A program made the position numbers and the translations under genes. Positions 24,781 to 33,887 of a stretch of DNA of 64,000 nt are shown in pieces (within the stretch, counting starts at the first letter, position 1; the number at the start of each line of letters is the position of its first letter). A model generated the notes under the pieces. It saw nothing but the letters and a program-made list of their open reading frames with translations, had not been told where the DNA came from and did not search any database. Origin of the DNA: Cysteiniphilum sp. JM-1 (GTDB lineage: Bacteria; Pseudomonadota; Gammaproteobacteria; Francisellales; Francisellaceae); the NCBI RefSeq assembly GCF_008711525.1, contig NZ_VXKS01000010.1, positions 43,255 to 107,254 on the forward strand, given 5' to 3'.

Positions 24781-26448
24781 TTATTGTGTTATGCGCAACA
24801 CTCTATCAACGCTGCTTAGCAATGTGTCGTTATGGGTAATAATGATCACCGTTTTATCTTTAAAGACTGCCTGTAAGTTATCAATAACCTTTCTTTCAAT
24901 GACCTTATCTAAACCTTCTGTTGGTTCATCCAAAATCAAAATAGGTGTTTGCGATAATACCGCACGCGCTAATGACAAACGCTTTTGCTGCCCTTTTGAG
25001 AGATGCCTTCCATACTCTCCAGTCCAACTATCTAAACCATTTGGTAACTCCAATGCAAAGTTTTTTAAATCAACAACATGTAAGGCATACCATAACATCT
25101 CATCAGTCGCGTTAGGGTTTGCTATTAACAGGTTATCGCGAATACTACCATTAAAAATATGCGCATGCTGACTGATAATCGTTATTTGCTGACGCAATTG
25201 TGATTCGGTAAATTGTGCAATATCGATGCCACCTATTGATATCTTGCCTGCTGATGGCGCATAAAATCTTGCTAACAACGAAACAATCGTTGACTTACCA
25301 CAACCAGTAGCACCGACAATAGCAAGCTTTTCATTGGATGCAATCTCAAGATTAAAATGCTCATAGATCAGCTTATTACGCCCAGGATAGCTAAACGAAA
25401 TATCCTCAAAAGAAATAACATTGTGTTTTGGCATATTTATTTGCTTACTACCATCATTAACAAATAATTTTGCCGGTTTTTGCTCAATAATATTTAATAA
25501 TCTTTTAGCTGAAGATACTGTACGTCCTAAATACTGATATGCCACTGGTAAAGGCATAATCGCCTCAAACAAGCCCATAATGCCTAGTGCAACCAAGGCA
25601 ATAAAAGCACCACTTATTACACCTTGATGAACAAGCCCGACCATTAGCCACACACCACACCATAGTGTCGCACCCAAAAATAAGGTCATAAGGGCTGCAT
25701 TAAACCCAGTATAATGACTCATTTTTTGTTGCGTTGTAACAAGCGCTTTATTTTGCATATTAATTATCTCTGCATGCTTATCTTCTGCAGCAAAGACCTT
25801 AAGCTCTGCTAAATATTGCACATGCTCAATAATTGATGTTTTTAAATCTGCAGACTCTTCCGCTAGCGTTTTTGCGGTATGGGCAGATAATTTTCCCCCA
25901 ACAACAGGAATACAAAACCCTGCAACAAAAGCAAAGCCCATGGTCATTAACGCTAAAGGAATACTTAAAAAGCTAAAAAATACCCCAATCAGCAAAATCG
26001 ACAAAAACAGCACGCAACTTGGCGAAATAATCCGAATATATAAGTTATCTAAACTATTAACATCAGTGACTAAGCGATTGAGTAAGTCACCACTTTTATA
26101 TTGTGCTAAATGTGTTGGCGCCAAGGGCACAAGCTTGTTATAAACCCATACTCGAATATCAGTTAATAACTTAAACGTTGCCTCATGTGTGACAACACGC
26201 TCACCATAGCGCGTTAAAATACGCATCAATGAAAAAGCACGTACGCCAGCTGATGGGTAAAAATAATTAAATTGACTGGCAATGGCGTAACTTGAAATAG
26301 CCACAAACCCAGTTGATGAGATAAACCAACCAGATAAAGATAATAAACCAATACTGGCTAAAATAGCTAGAAATGCAAGAAAGGTGCCAATAAACATCCA
26401 TTTTGCTTGATGTTTAAAAATACTTAAAAAAGGAATTAATGCGCGCAT
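24781..26448 (-). CDS. cydC: Heterodimeric ABC exporter subunit CydC
   Basis: 555 residues; E. coli CydC has 573. A six-helix exporter domain (about 15-310) is followed by an NBD: Walker A VGATGCGKST, signature HLSKGQQKRLSLARA (Lys in place of the first Gly), Walker B ILILDEPTEGLD, H-loop ITHND. CydDC exports cysteine and glutathione to the periplasm and is needed for cytochrome bd assembly. Its start overlaps the end of cydD by 13 bases. No cydAB in the window. Confidence 0.85.
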   Translation of the reverse strand: MRALIPFLSIFKHQAKWMFIGTFLAFLAILASIGLLSLSGWFISSTGFVAISSYAIASQFNYFYPSAGVRAFSLMRILTRYGERVVTHEATFKLLTDIRVWVYNKLVPLAPTHLAQYKSGDLLNRLVTDVNSLDNLYIRIISPSCVLFLSILLIGVFFSFLSIPLALMTMGFAFVAGFCIPVVGGKLSAHTAKTLAEESADLKTSIIEHVQYLAELKVFAAEDKHAEIINMQNKALVTTQQKMSHYTGFNAALMTLFLGATLWCGVWLMVGLVHQGVISGAFIALVALGIMGLFEAIMPLPVAYQYLGRTVSSAKRLLNIIEQKPAKLFVNDGSKQINMPKHNVISFEDISFSYPGRNKLIYEHFNLEIASNEKLAIVGATGCGKSTIVSLLARFYAPSAGKISIGGIDIAQFTESQLRQQITIISQHAHIFNGSIRDNLLIANPNATDEMLWYALHVVDLKNFALELPNGLDSWTGEYGRHLSKGQQKRLSLARAVLSQTPILILDEPTEGLDKVIERKVIDNLQAVFKDKTVIIITHNDTLLSSVDRVLRITQ

Positions 26449-28295
26449 GCAACTTCTCCCTCTAAGACTTGGTGACGATATAACGCATAAAAGTAACTTG
26501 ATTGATCTTGCAACAATTCCTCTAAGCGCCCTTGTTGTACAATTCGTCCTTCATCCATCACGATAATATGATCCATCTCGCTCAAGAACTGTAAGCGATG
26601 CGTAAGCATAATCACCGTTTTATTTTGCCAATTGTTTAACAAGCTGTGCATGATAAGACGCTCATTTTCTTTATCCAAACTTGCCGTTGGCTCATCCAAT
26701 AAGAGTAACTCACAAGGCTTAAGATAGGCGCGCGCTAATGCCAGACGCTGCGCTTGACCGCCGGATAAGCCAATGCTTTGCTCACCGATTTCAGTTGCTA
26801 ATTTATCGGGGAATGCACTCACTTCTTGATCTAAGTGTGCCAACTTTAACGCATGCCATAATGCATCATCTTGAGCATTAGCATCTGCAAGTTGTAAATT
26901 ATAGCGAATGCTGCCTTTAAATAAACCTGCATTTTGTCCAAGCCAACTGATTCTACTAAGCCAAAGCTTTTCATCAATGCGATTAAGTGGCAAATCATGA
27001 TTAATGGTAATTGCTTCATCTTTTGCATGCATAAACTGCATAAGCAAATTTAAAATAGTCGTTTTACCAGCACCACTGGCACCAACAATCGCAATTTTCT
27101 GTTTATGTTTGACCTCAAAGCAAATATTAGTCAGTGCATTTTTAGATTTATTGGCATAACAAAAACTTAAATGATTAAATTGAATTGAATCAATCATTGG
27201 TAAGTCTTGTATCAAGCTGACTTGATTAATCTTCTCACCTTTTTCACCTTTTTCACCTTTTTCACCTTTTGCGTCATCATGCTTTGTTAAGGCAAATATT
27301 TTTTGTAACTCAAGAGCTGCCCCCATTGCTTCTGTTTTTGCATGATAATGCGTGCTTAACTCACGAAGAGGCAAGAAAAACTCAGGCGCTAATAGCAAAA
27401 TAAATAATCCACCTTGCAAGGTCATATTTTCAAAAGACCACCAAACAGTATCAACATTAGCGCTATTGATAAAGCCCATGCCTAGATAAATCGCAACCAG
27501 TGCAATAGAGGCTGCTGAAAATACTTCAAGTACCGCGGATGATAAAAACGCAATACGCAATACTTTCATAGTTTTAACACGATAATCATCAGAGTATTCA
27601 AAGATTTTTTGCGCATGGCTTTCAGCACGATTAAACAGTCGTAAAGTCGCTAAGCCATGCAGTGTGTCTAAAAAGACACTACTCATTCGTGCCAAGGTTT
27701 GAAAATGTTTTTGGTTTTCACTTTCAGCGCCCCAACCAACCAACATCATAAACAGTGGGATTAAAGGTGCGCACACCAATAAAATAATGCCACAAACAAT
27801 ACTTTGTGGGAAAACAAAGATTAAAATCGCCAGTGGCATAAGTCCGGCTAAGGTCATTTGTGGCAAGAAATACATTAAGAAATTATTTAAGCCTTCCACT
27901 TGCTCCATTGCTGCACTGATCAAATCACCACTACTTAGCTCACCTGATTTCACAGGACCTAACTGATTAATATGTGCAATAACATCGTCTCTTAATTGCT
28001 CTTTTACTTTAGCCGCAGCCTTAAAGCTTACAACTTCCTTAAGCCACGACAGACCTGCTCGCATGAACACAATAGTAATAATCGCCACAAAGTAGCTAAT
28101 AAGTTCAATGTTTGAGAGTTTTTCGATATAAGCGGCATAACAAATATGTGCCAACAGATAAAGTTGCCCTATGAGTAACAAGCCACTTAAAAAACTCACT
28201 AGAATGGTGAGTTGTACCCATTTTTTAGCAGGATGAGCACGCGACTTTAACCAGATCCGCGCTGACTTGCGTTCTGAAGCTGTGTTTGCTTGCAT
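26436..28295 (-). CDS. cydD: Heterodimeric ABC exporter subunit CydD
   Basis: 619 residues; E. coli CydD has 588. The exporter domain (about 25-335) includes SGDLISAAMEQVEGLNNFLMYFLPQM and PLIPLFMMLVGWGAE. The NBD has Walker A VGASGAGKTT, signature LSGGQAQRLALARAYL, Walker B LLLLDEPTASLD and H-loop LTHRLQ. A Lys-Gly-Glu repeat (residues 343-354) lengthens the linker between the two domains. A start at 28295 places a short polar segment (ASERKSARIWLKSRAHPAKKW) before TM1. Confidence 0.86.
   Translation of the reverse strand: MQANTASERKSARIWLKSRAHPAKKWVQLTILVSFLSGLLLIGQLYLLAHICYAAYIEKLSNIELISYFVAIITIVFMRAGLSWLKEVVSFKAAAKVKEQLRDDVIAHINQLGPVKSGELSSGDLISAAMEQVEGLNNFLMYFLPQMTLAGLMPLAILIFVFPQSIVCGIILLVCAPLIPLFMMLVGWGAESENQKHFQTLARMSSVFLDTLHGLATLRLFNRAESHAQKIFEYSDDYRVKTMKVLRIAFLSSAVLEVFSAASIALVAIYLGMGFINSANVDTVWWSFENMTLQGGLFILLLAPEFFLPLRELSTHYHAKTEAMGAALELQKIFALTKHDDAKGEKGEKGEKGEKINQVSLIQDLPMIDSIQFNHLSFCYANKSKNALTNICFEVKHKQKIAIVGASGAGKTTILNLLMQFMHAKDEAITINHDLPLNRIDEKLWLSRISWLGQNAGLFKGSIRYNLQLADANAQDDALWHALKLAHLDQEVSAFPDKLATEIGEQSIGLSGGQAQRLALARAYLKPCELLLLDEPTASLDKENERLIMHSLLNNWQNKTVIMLTHRLQFLSEMDHIIVMDEGRIVQQGRLEELLQDQSSYFYALYRHQVLEGEVACAH
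27232..27267. repeat. 9-bp tandem repeat in cydD, four copies, in frame
   Basis: Unit TTTTCACCT, copies at 27232-27240 (one mismatch), 27241-27249, 27250-27258 and 27259-27267. On the minus strand it encodes Gly-Glu-Lys repeats in the loop between the membrane domain and the nucleotide-binding domain. Copy changes leave the frame intact. Confidence 0.92.
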
Positions 28296-28397
28296 AAAGG
28301 TGAAATAAATCGATCTGAAACAATGGCGGCATTATATACCGCACCACGCTGACATGTAAGTGAATATAGACAATTTGCGAGTTTATTATAGGATAAA

Positions 28398-29060
28398 TCA
28401 ATCTGAAAATGGTGCGGAAGAATGATGTAAAACAATTTTCAACTGCCCATTTGGCATTTTGACATAAGCAAAGGTATATTCAACGGTGGTTACTTTGCCT
28501 TTAGTGTCGGTAAAGTCATACGTACCCATTGCAATCGCCATATCACCATGGAAATACATCTCATCATTATGGAAAACCACTTTAGTCCATGGTTGAAGAG
28601 CAAAACCTTTATCTTCTTTGAATTTTTTGTTGCCACCGACAAAGTAAGAAAGTGCTGATTCCTTCGTTGGTCTAAATGGAATTTCCTTGGCTTTAGTTGG
28701 TTTAAACATCACCACACCTTTTTCATAATTATACGCATAGAGCGTATTAATAAGATCTTTAGCAACTTTTTTATAATTTCCTTTATTTGTATAAGCATTA
28801 CCTATTGCGACAATTCCTGCTGCCCATTGTGATTGAGCCTTTTCAACTTCGGCTACCGTAACACTGTTAGTGCTTTGTGTGAGTGTTGTTAATGCTTTAC
28901 TGTCCGTTGCTGTTGATGTCGCTGCTGCATTTGCTTTTTGCATAGCAGCAATCCCAAGCACGAGAAATAAACTCAATACAACAGGTGTAATGCGCCCTTT
29001 TAAATCCAATGACTTAACTTTTTCAGCCTGAGATTTTGGTAGTTTTCTATCATTATCCAT
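28398..29060 (-). CDS. Exported NTF2/SnoaL-like (CaMKII-association-domain-like) protein
   Basis: 220 residues. A basic N-terminus is followed by a hydrophobic segment at about 25-41 (ITPVVLSLFLVLGIAAM) and an ANA-AAT site that looks like a signal peptidase cleavage, so the protein is likely periplasmic or membrane anchored. The mature part has an NTF2-like pattern: AVEKAQSQWAAGIVAIGNAYT-type helix, then LYAYNYEKGVVMFKPT, MYFHGDMAIAMGTYDFTD and a terminal LKIVLHHSSAPF. That last segment is shared with CaMKII-association-domain homologues, some of which are mislabelled phosphoribosyl-AMP cyclohydrolase. The ligand is unknown. Confidence 0.6.
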   Translation of the reverse strand: MDNDRKLPKSQAEKVKSLDLKGRITPVVLSLFLVLGIAAMQKANAAATSTATDSKALTTLTQSTNSVTVAEVEKAQSQWAAGIVAIGNAYTNKGNYKKVAKDLINTLYAYNYEKGVVMFKPTKAKEIPFRPTKESALSYFVGGNKKFKEDKGFALQPWTKVVFHNDEMYFHGDMAIAMGTYDFTDTKGKVTTVEYTFAYVKMPNGQLKIVLHHSSAPFSD

Positions 29061-29325
29061 AAACTATCTCCTTTGTTAACAACTTGTATCAATATCTATA
29101 CCTCGGTGAGTTAAGCATTAAATTGCTAAATTTGCAATTTTTTTACATTTTATGCTAGCCAACCGCAAAGGCTTTATATAAAGTAAGTCGCAACTAATAA
29201 GCACCATGTTGAATTTTAGCTTATTTGCCAGAGCAGGATGCTTAATTAGGAGATGTGAATGATAATATTTTGTTAAGTCTCAATGACAAAACAAATATAA
29301 GGACAAATACATAGGGAGAAAGTTA

Positions 29326-29607
29326 ATGAAGAAAATCACCGTTGAAGAAAAAATTACTAAGCTTTACCACTGCTCAATTTTAGAGTTTTTTCAACAGTGC
29401 ATGCACCGCAAAATGGAAACCCATGATATTGCAAAATTACTCGATTGTAGTGTCAGTAACTTGCGTCGTATTGCGCGCAAATATAATTTTCATTTTCACC
29501 ACCCCGAGCCGACACCGATGTTAGCACAAAATCAAAATTTCCTTAAAAAGAAGCTCAATATCGATAATTTCCTCTCTCGTCGCTGGCGAATTGGGCAGTA
29601 TGCTTAG
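29326..29607 (+). CDS. Small helix-turn-helix protein, uncharacterised
   Basis: 93 residues, rich in Lys, Arg and His. The centre METHDIAKLLDCSVSNLRRIARKYNFHFHHPEP (about 32-64) reads as a homeodomain-like helix-turn-helix with the recognition helix SVSNLRRIARKY. GGGAGAAAGTTA immediately before the ATG is a good RBS. I do not recognise the family. Its stop codon overlaps the stop of the convergent GH81 gene by three bases. It could be a local transcriptional regulator or a nucleoid-type protein; no target can be read. Confidence 0.6.
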   Translation: MKKITVEEKITKLYHCSILEFFQQCMHRKMETHDIAKLLDCSVSNLRRIARKYNFHFHHPEPTPMLAQNQNFLKKKLNIDNFLSRRWRIGQYA

Positions 29608-32600
29608 AAAAAATACCTCTCTGTTGAAAATTGCCCACGAGGGTCGTCAATCGTTAAAGAGAAACCTTTATTTTGATCAAAACTATCAGCATCTAATTGC
29701 CACTGATTATTTTCTTGTCGAATAAGGTGTCTATTCTGCGGAATGCCTTGTTTATCTACGTAATGAATAATCACATAAGCGCGCTCTTGTTTGGCATTAA
29801 GCGTGATATTAAATGCCCCATTAGACTGGTTGATAACTGCCGATAAGCTAAAGCGTTCTTCATTCACTTCAATACGTTGATCGTCGTTATGATTGCTATT
29901 GTTAGAGGAGTCACTTGCAGATTCTGTTGTCTCTGTCTCAGTTACTGAGCCCACTTGCAATGCCGCTAATGAATATTCCGATGAGCTAAACTGCCCAACA
30001 TGCATATCGTGTACGGTAAACTGCACTGGTTTCATCAAGTCAATATTATTGCCCTGCCAAGTCCATTGATAACCATCTGTAGGTAATAGATGCACATTTT
30101 GTTTAAGACCCTGCTGATCCATATAGTGGAAAATCACATAATGACGCTGCTGTTTTGCATCAAACGCTAATTGCAGCTTATCATTATTGCGTGTCATCTT
30201 GGCACTAAAACGCCCCTCTGGATCACTGAGCAAGATACTATTTGAATTAACCTTAGCTTCTTCGTTTGTATTATTTGGATCATTTGAAGTATTTGAATCA
30301 CTTGTGTTATTACTATTATTTGCCGCTGTATTGTCGGTATTTATAGCTAAGTTGGCTGCTAAATACGCTATACTTTCAAACTGCCCAAATTTTGAATCCT
30401 GCAAGGTAAATTTAAACGGTTTATTTAAATCAAAATACTGCGTGCTATAAGTCCACTGCGACTTACCATTGATCATACTATTTAGTATCAGTTGAACATT
30501 TTGCTGCACGCCATTGTGATCGATAAAGTGCAAAATAATATAGTTACGCGTCACTTCGCTATTTATCTCAACGGTAACCACATTATCATTAACACGTAAT
30601 ACACCATCAAAGCGCCCTTCAGGATCAGTTATTGCTAAAACGACATCATTACTAGTAGTTGTATCTTGTGAGTTATTCTCTGTTGTTGATGATTGCTCAT
30701 TATTATTGTCACCACTTTGATTGTTTTGGTCACTATTATTACTGTCATTACTATTATTTGAGTTATTTGTCGATGAATTATTATCTGCTGTATCCTCGGA
30801 TGTATTGTTTGTTTCAGCATTCGTATTATTATTTGTGTTTGTATTATCATGCGGATCTTCAGTGCTATTTTCTTGAGCAGATAAGGGAGTATGTTTAACA
30901 ACCCCATTATCCAAAAGTGCGAAACTTCGGGGGTTCACGACAAAACTCACACCATCACTAAAGCGCACTTCTTTCGCCACAGTATCGGCATTAAAAGCAA
31001 CATAACTATACTGCCCATTGTTATTAAAAACCGCATAGCTTGGCGTATTTGCATAAATATCTTTAACCACCTGACCACGTAGTGTCAGATTATGCAACCA
31101 ATGATATACCAAGGTATCTGTCGTGCCATATTCGGGCGTGTATTGCATATTTTGGTAAGCTGTCATCGCCCCTTGCGCATCCTGCAGTGCCATATACTGC
31201 AATAAAATCCCCTGCCAGTTATTCCACTGTAGATTATTATTGCCATTGGCAGCTTCAAAAAAAGCATTGCTGGCATTTAAATCTGCGATGTTTTTAGCGA
31301 CATACTGAGGATATTGCCCTAAATATAGTGAGCCACCATGAATCGGTAAGAAATTAATGCCATGGATTTCCTCAGGATTTGCTGTCCACCACGTGCCATA
31401 AACACCGCCATCAGACCAAACAATCGCATTATTAGAATGACTGAAATCACTCGGGAAAACGGCATTATCCACATCAAACCAATATTGATTAATCGCTTGA
31501 TTTTCTAAGCTATATAACAGCACACCCAAGTCTCTTAAGTTATCCTGTTGTGTTGCTTCTGCCCATAAAATCACCGCACTTGAGAAATGCATCGACTCTG
31601 ACGATGACTCTTGGTTATTACCTGAGGCAAAACTGGCATGTCCTGATGCCCACGCATGTCCAGCATATAGATCATATTGTCTTAACCACGGGAAGCGCAT
31701 GTCATTACGTTCAATATTTGCCACATCTTTAATGACCAAATTAATCATGTCTTTATAATCGGTAGCCCACGCACTATCGTACAGTGCAATAACGGCTGCC
31801 GCTTTAACCAAATAACCATAATGGAAATGGTGATCATTTAACTGATCATTACTGCCAAAAGACGCCGGATAGCCAATGAGTGTACCCCATATTGGCTCAT
31901 AATAATAAAATGCTTGATCATTATTGGCATCAACCGTTAACCATGCGGCAATATCACTTTTTAAGTGTGATAATAAGTAATCGCGCTCTATCGATAAGCC
32001 TAGCTGATCTGCTACCTGAATAAGATCGGCGACTTTGGCATATTCCTTACCACGCCAATAAGTATCTTTAGCACTAAAGAGTGTTGGGTTTGCCTGTAGT
32101 CTTTGAAAGTCTGCCATAAACTTTTGGCGCAATAGTGTGCTGTCATCAAACTTAGGTAATATTGGTAGTACTCCATGAAAACGCATTGACGTATTAAAGT
32201 GATTATTCGCAACAACACGCATTTCACCGCGCGCGCTTTGATAGCTATATGCGCTTAACTCATCATTACTATTAAGCCATTGATGGCGATAAAGTGCAGC
32301 CAATGGCGTATTTATATAATCAGGGTGAGATTCTTTTAATTCTGTTTGTAGATTAAAAGTGCTCAACACACGACTCTGCTCTTTTTGATACTCAAAACTA
32401 ACTTGCGTATCACGCACAAAGGCAAAGGCATGTTTCTGGTAAAAGCTAAGCGTCTCTGGCGTATTGTCTGGCAAAACTGCCACTGAGAAATAATCCTTGC
32501 CGGATAAATTAGATCGTAAACCATAAACCCAGTCATTATTGCCATGCTGCAATCGTTGCCATTGGCTGCCATGTGGCGCAAAAATCCCGTAATGGTGATT

Positions 32601-33785
32601 GTTAATGGTAACCCCAACAGTATTATTTGACTGATACCATACCTTGGCGATATCACCTGCAGCACGCGGCTCGTTACTGCTACCAATATTTACAGTATTA
32701 ACAGCAGGCATATGTGCTGTTAGGCGATGATTTGACGCATCAAGATAATAGCTTTGTGCCTCTAGTTGGAAAGGTAATTTGACATTTGTTTGTGTTAAAT
32801 CCAGTAGCAAGCTTCCTTGCCCTTCCGTTTGCCAAATCTCAACACGCACCTTACCATTATTAAAATGTTGATACTGACCATAAGATCGATCTTGATCTAA
32901 GCCACCGCGATCATTCTGTGTGTATCGCTCAATACTTTGCTCGTCGGCATCCGTCGCAAAATTACTATAAAGCTCGACTTTATCATACTCGCCATCACCG
33001 TTGAAATCATAGGATATACGCGCTTTAACCGCCAAGCCTGGTGCGTTGGCATTAATAAATATGGCAAACTCCGTAGCACTTCCAAGATATTGACCATTGA
33101 TATGATCTAATGTGAATACTTGTGCATTAAACGGTGAGAAATGATGATTTTGTTTAAGCTCAGCAAATTCAATCACCGCATCTTTGTTGCCCTTTTTTTC
33201 AAAATAGGTAAAAGATAATCCATGACCAAAAGTCGCTCTTAACTCATTTTGCCCTTGTTGCCATAAGCTTGTCACAGTCCAATCAGAATAAGCATCAACA
33301 ACCGTTTTATCAACGTTAAAACCATCTAAGCCAACCGTCATATCAGCAAAATGCGGGTATTGATAGCCTGAATTGCGTTGCAAAATTTTGCCCTGCCATT
33401 CATGCGAATAAACACGCGCCTCCTGTGGATAGCCAATCTCTAAACCTTTGGCATTTGTTTTTACACTTAATGGATGCGGAAACATCGCCTCTGAAAACAT
33501 GTTTTGATTATTAAAACTCCAAATAAGCGATGACCACCAATCGGTTGTTGGATAAGGAGAGCTCAACTGTGAGGAGACTTTAGGTGCTGCATTTAATGCA
33601 GTAAATGGTTTGCCACTCATTATATCCACTCTATTATGCAAGCTATCGGTATAACTACCCTTTTCAAGCGATAAGATATCGGCAAATGTTGGTGACAAAC
33701 AAAATAATGAGCCAAAGCCTAAATAGCGAGATAGACGTGACACTTTAAAAAACTTAACAGGTGATAATAACTTATTGGTATTCAT
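29604..33785 (-). CDS. Secreted GH81 endo-beta-1,3-glucanase with three CBM56-like domains
   Basis: 1393 residues. A Sec signal peptide ends near CLSPTFA. The GH81 catalytic region spans about 50-950: PYPTTDWWSSLIW near the start, RFHGVLPILP, NDHHFHYGYLVKAA near 650 (catalytic Asp region) and NNQESSSESMHFSSAVILW near 725 (catalytic Glu region). An Asn/Ser/Thr/Asp linker (about 965-1050) follows, then three repeats at about 1055-1145, 1185-1275 and 1305-1393. Each has a GRF-like start, an (I/V)xFHYxDxxGxxQN core and an FGQFxS-like end, as in beta-1,3-glucan-binding CBM56. The enzyme would hydrolyse laminarin- or callose-like glucans outside the cell. No transporter or other glycosidase is adjacent. 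Confidence 0.85.
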   Translation of the reverse strand: MNTNKLLSPVKFFKVSRLSRYLGFGSLFCLSPTFADILSLEKGSYTDSLHNRVDIMSGKPFTALNAAPKVSSQLSSPYPTTDWWSSLIWSFNNQNMFSEAMFPHPLSVKTNAKGLEIGYPQEARVYSHEWQGKILQRNSGYQYPHFADMTVGLDGFNVDKTVVDAYSDWTVTSLWQQGQNELRATFGHGLSFTYFEKKGNKDAVIEFAELKQNHHFSPFNAQVFTLDHINGQYLGSATEFAIFINANAPGLAVKARISYDFNGDGEYDKVELYSNFATDADEQSIERYTQNDRGGLDQDRSYGQYQHFNNGKVRVEIWQTEGQGSLLLDLTQTNVKLPFQLEAQSYYLDASNHRLTAHMPAVNTVNIGSSNEPRAAGDIAKVWYQSNNTVGVTINNHHYGIFAPHGSQWQRLQHGNNDWVYGLRSNLSGKDYFSVAVLPDNTPETLSFYQKHAFAFVRDTQVSFEYQKEQSRVLSTFNLQTELKESHPDYINTPLAALYRHQWLNSNDELSAYSYQSARGEMRVVANNHFNTSMRFHGVLPILPKFDDSTLLRQKFMADFQRLQANPTLFSAKDTYWRGKEYAKVADLIQVADQLGLSIERDYLLSHLKSDIAAWLTVDANNDQAFYYYEPIWGTLIGYPASFGSNDQLNDHHFHYGYLVKAAAVIALYDSAWATDYKDMINLVIKDVANIERNDMRFPWLRQYDLYAGHAWASGHASFASGNNQESSSESMHFSSAVILWAEATQQDNLRDLGVLLYSLENQAINQYWFDVDNAVFPSDFSHSNNAIVWSDGGVYGTWWTANPEEIHGINFLPIHGGSLYLGQYPQYVAKNIADLNASNAFFEAANGNNNLQWNNWQGILLQYMALQDAQGAMTAYQNMQYTPEYGTTDTLVYHWLHNLTLRGQVVKDIYANTPSYAVFNNNGQYSYVAFNADTVAKEVRFSDGVSFVVNPRSFALLDNGVVKHTPLSAQENSTEDPHDNTNTNNNTNAETNNTSEDTADNNSSTNNSNNSNDSNNSDQNNQSGDNNNEQSSTTENNSQDTTTSNDVVLAITDPEGRFDGVLRVNDNVVTVEINSEVTRNYIILHFIDHNGVQQNVQLILNSMINGKSQWTYSTQYFDLNKPFKFTLQDSKFGQFESIAYLAANLAINTDNTAANNSNNTSDSNTSNDPNNTNEEAKVNSNSILLSDPEGRFSAKMTRNNDKLQLAFDAKQQRHYVIFHYMDQQGLKQNVHLLPTDGYQWTWQGNNIDLMKPVQFTVHDMHVGQFSSSEYSLAALQVGSVTETETTESASDSSNNSNHNDDQRIEVNEERFSLSAVINQSNGAFNITLNAKQERAYVIIHYVDKQGIPQNRHLIRQENNQWQLDADSFDQNKGFSLTIDDPRGQFSTERYFF
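30640..30870. repeat. Low-complexity Asn/Ser/Thr linker-coding region of the GH81 gene
   Basis: A stretch of imperfect ATT/GTT/TTG-type triplets on the plus strand that encodes the first Asn/Ser/Asp/Thr-rich linker of the GH81 protein. Two shorter linkers of the same kind lie near 30240-30340 and 29880-29940. Such triplet runs are prone to in-frame length change. Confidence 0.8.
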
Positions 33786-33887
33786 AATATGCTCCTCTTA
33801 AAGTCAAAAGAATGTATGCACATTTAGTATACAAATGAATAAAGAATCACAGGTGTTTTTTTGATGACTAAAAATGACTAAAGATGA

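Noticed and set aside
30635..30907. Long overlapping ORFs on both strands in the GH81 linker region
   Set aside because: They result from the triplet-like low-complexity sequence coding the Asn/Ser/Thr linker; composition is Ile/Val/Tyr-biased and no RBS or homology supports them.
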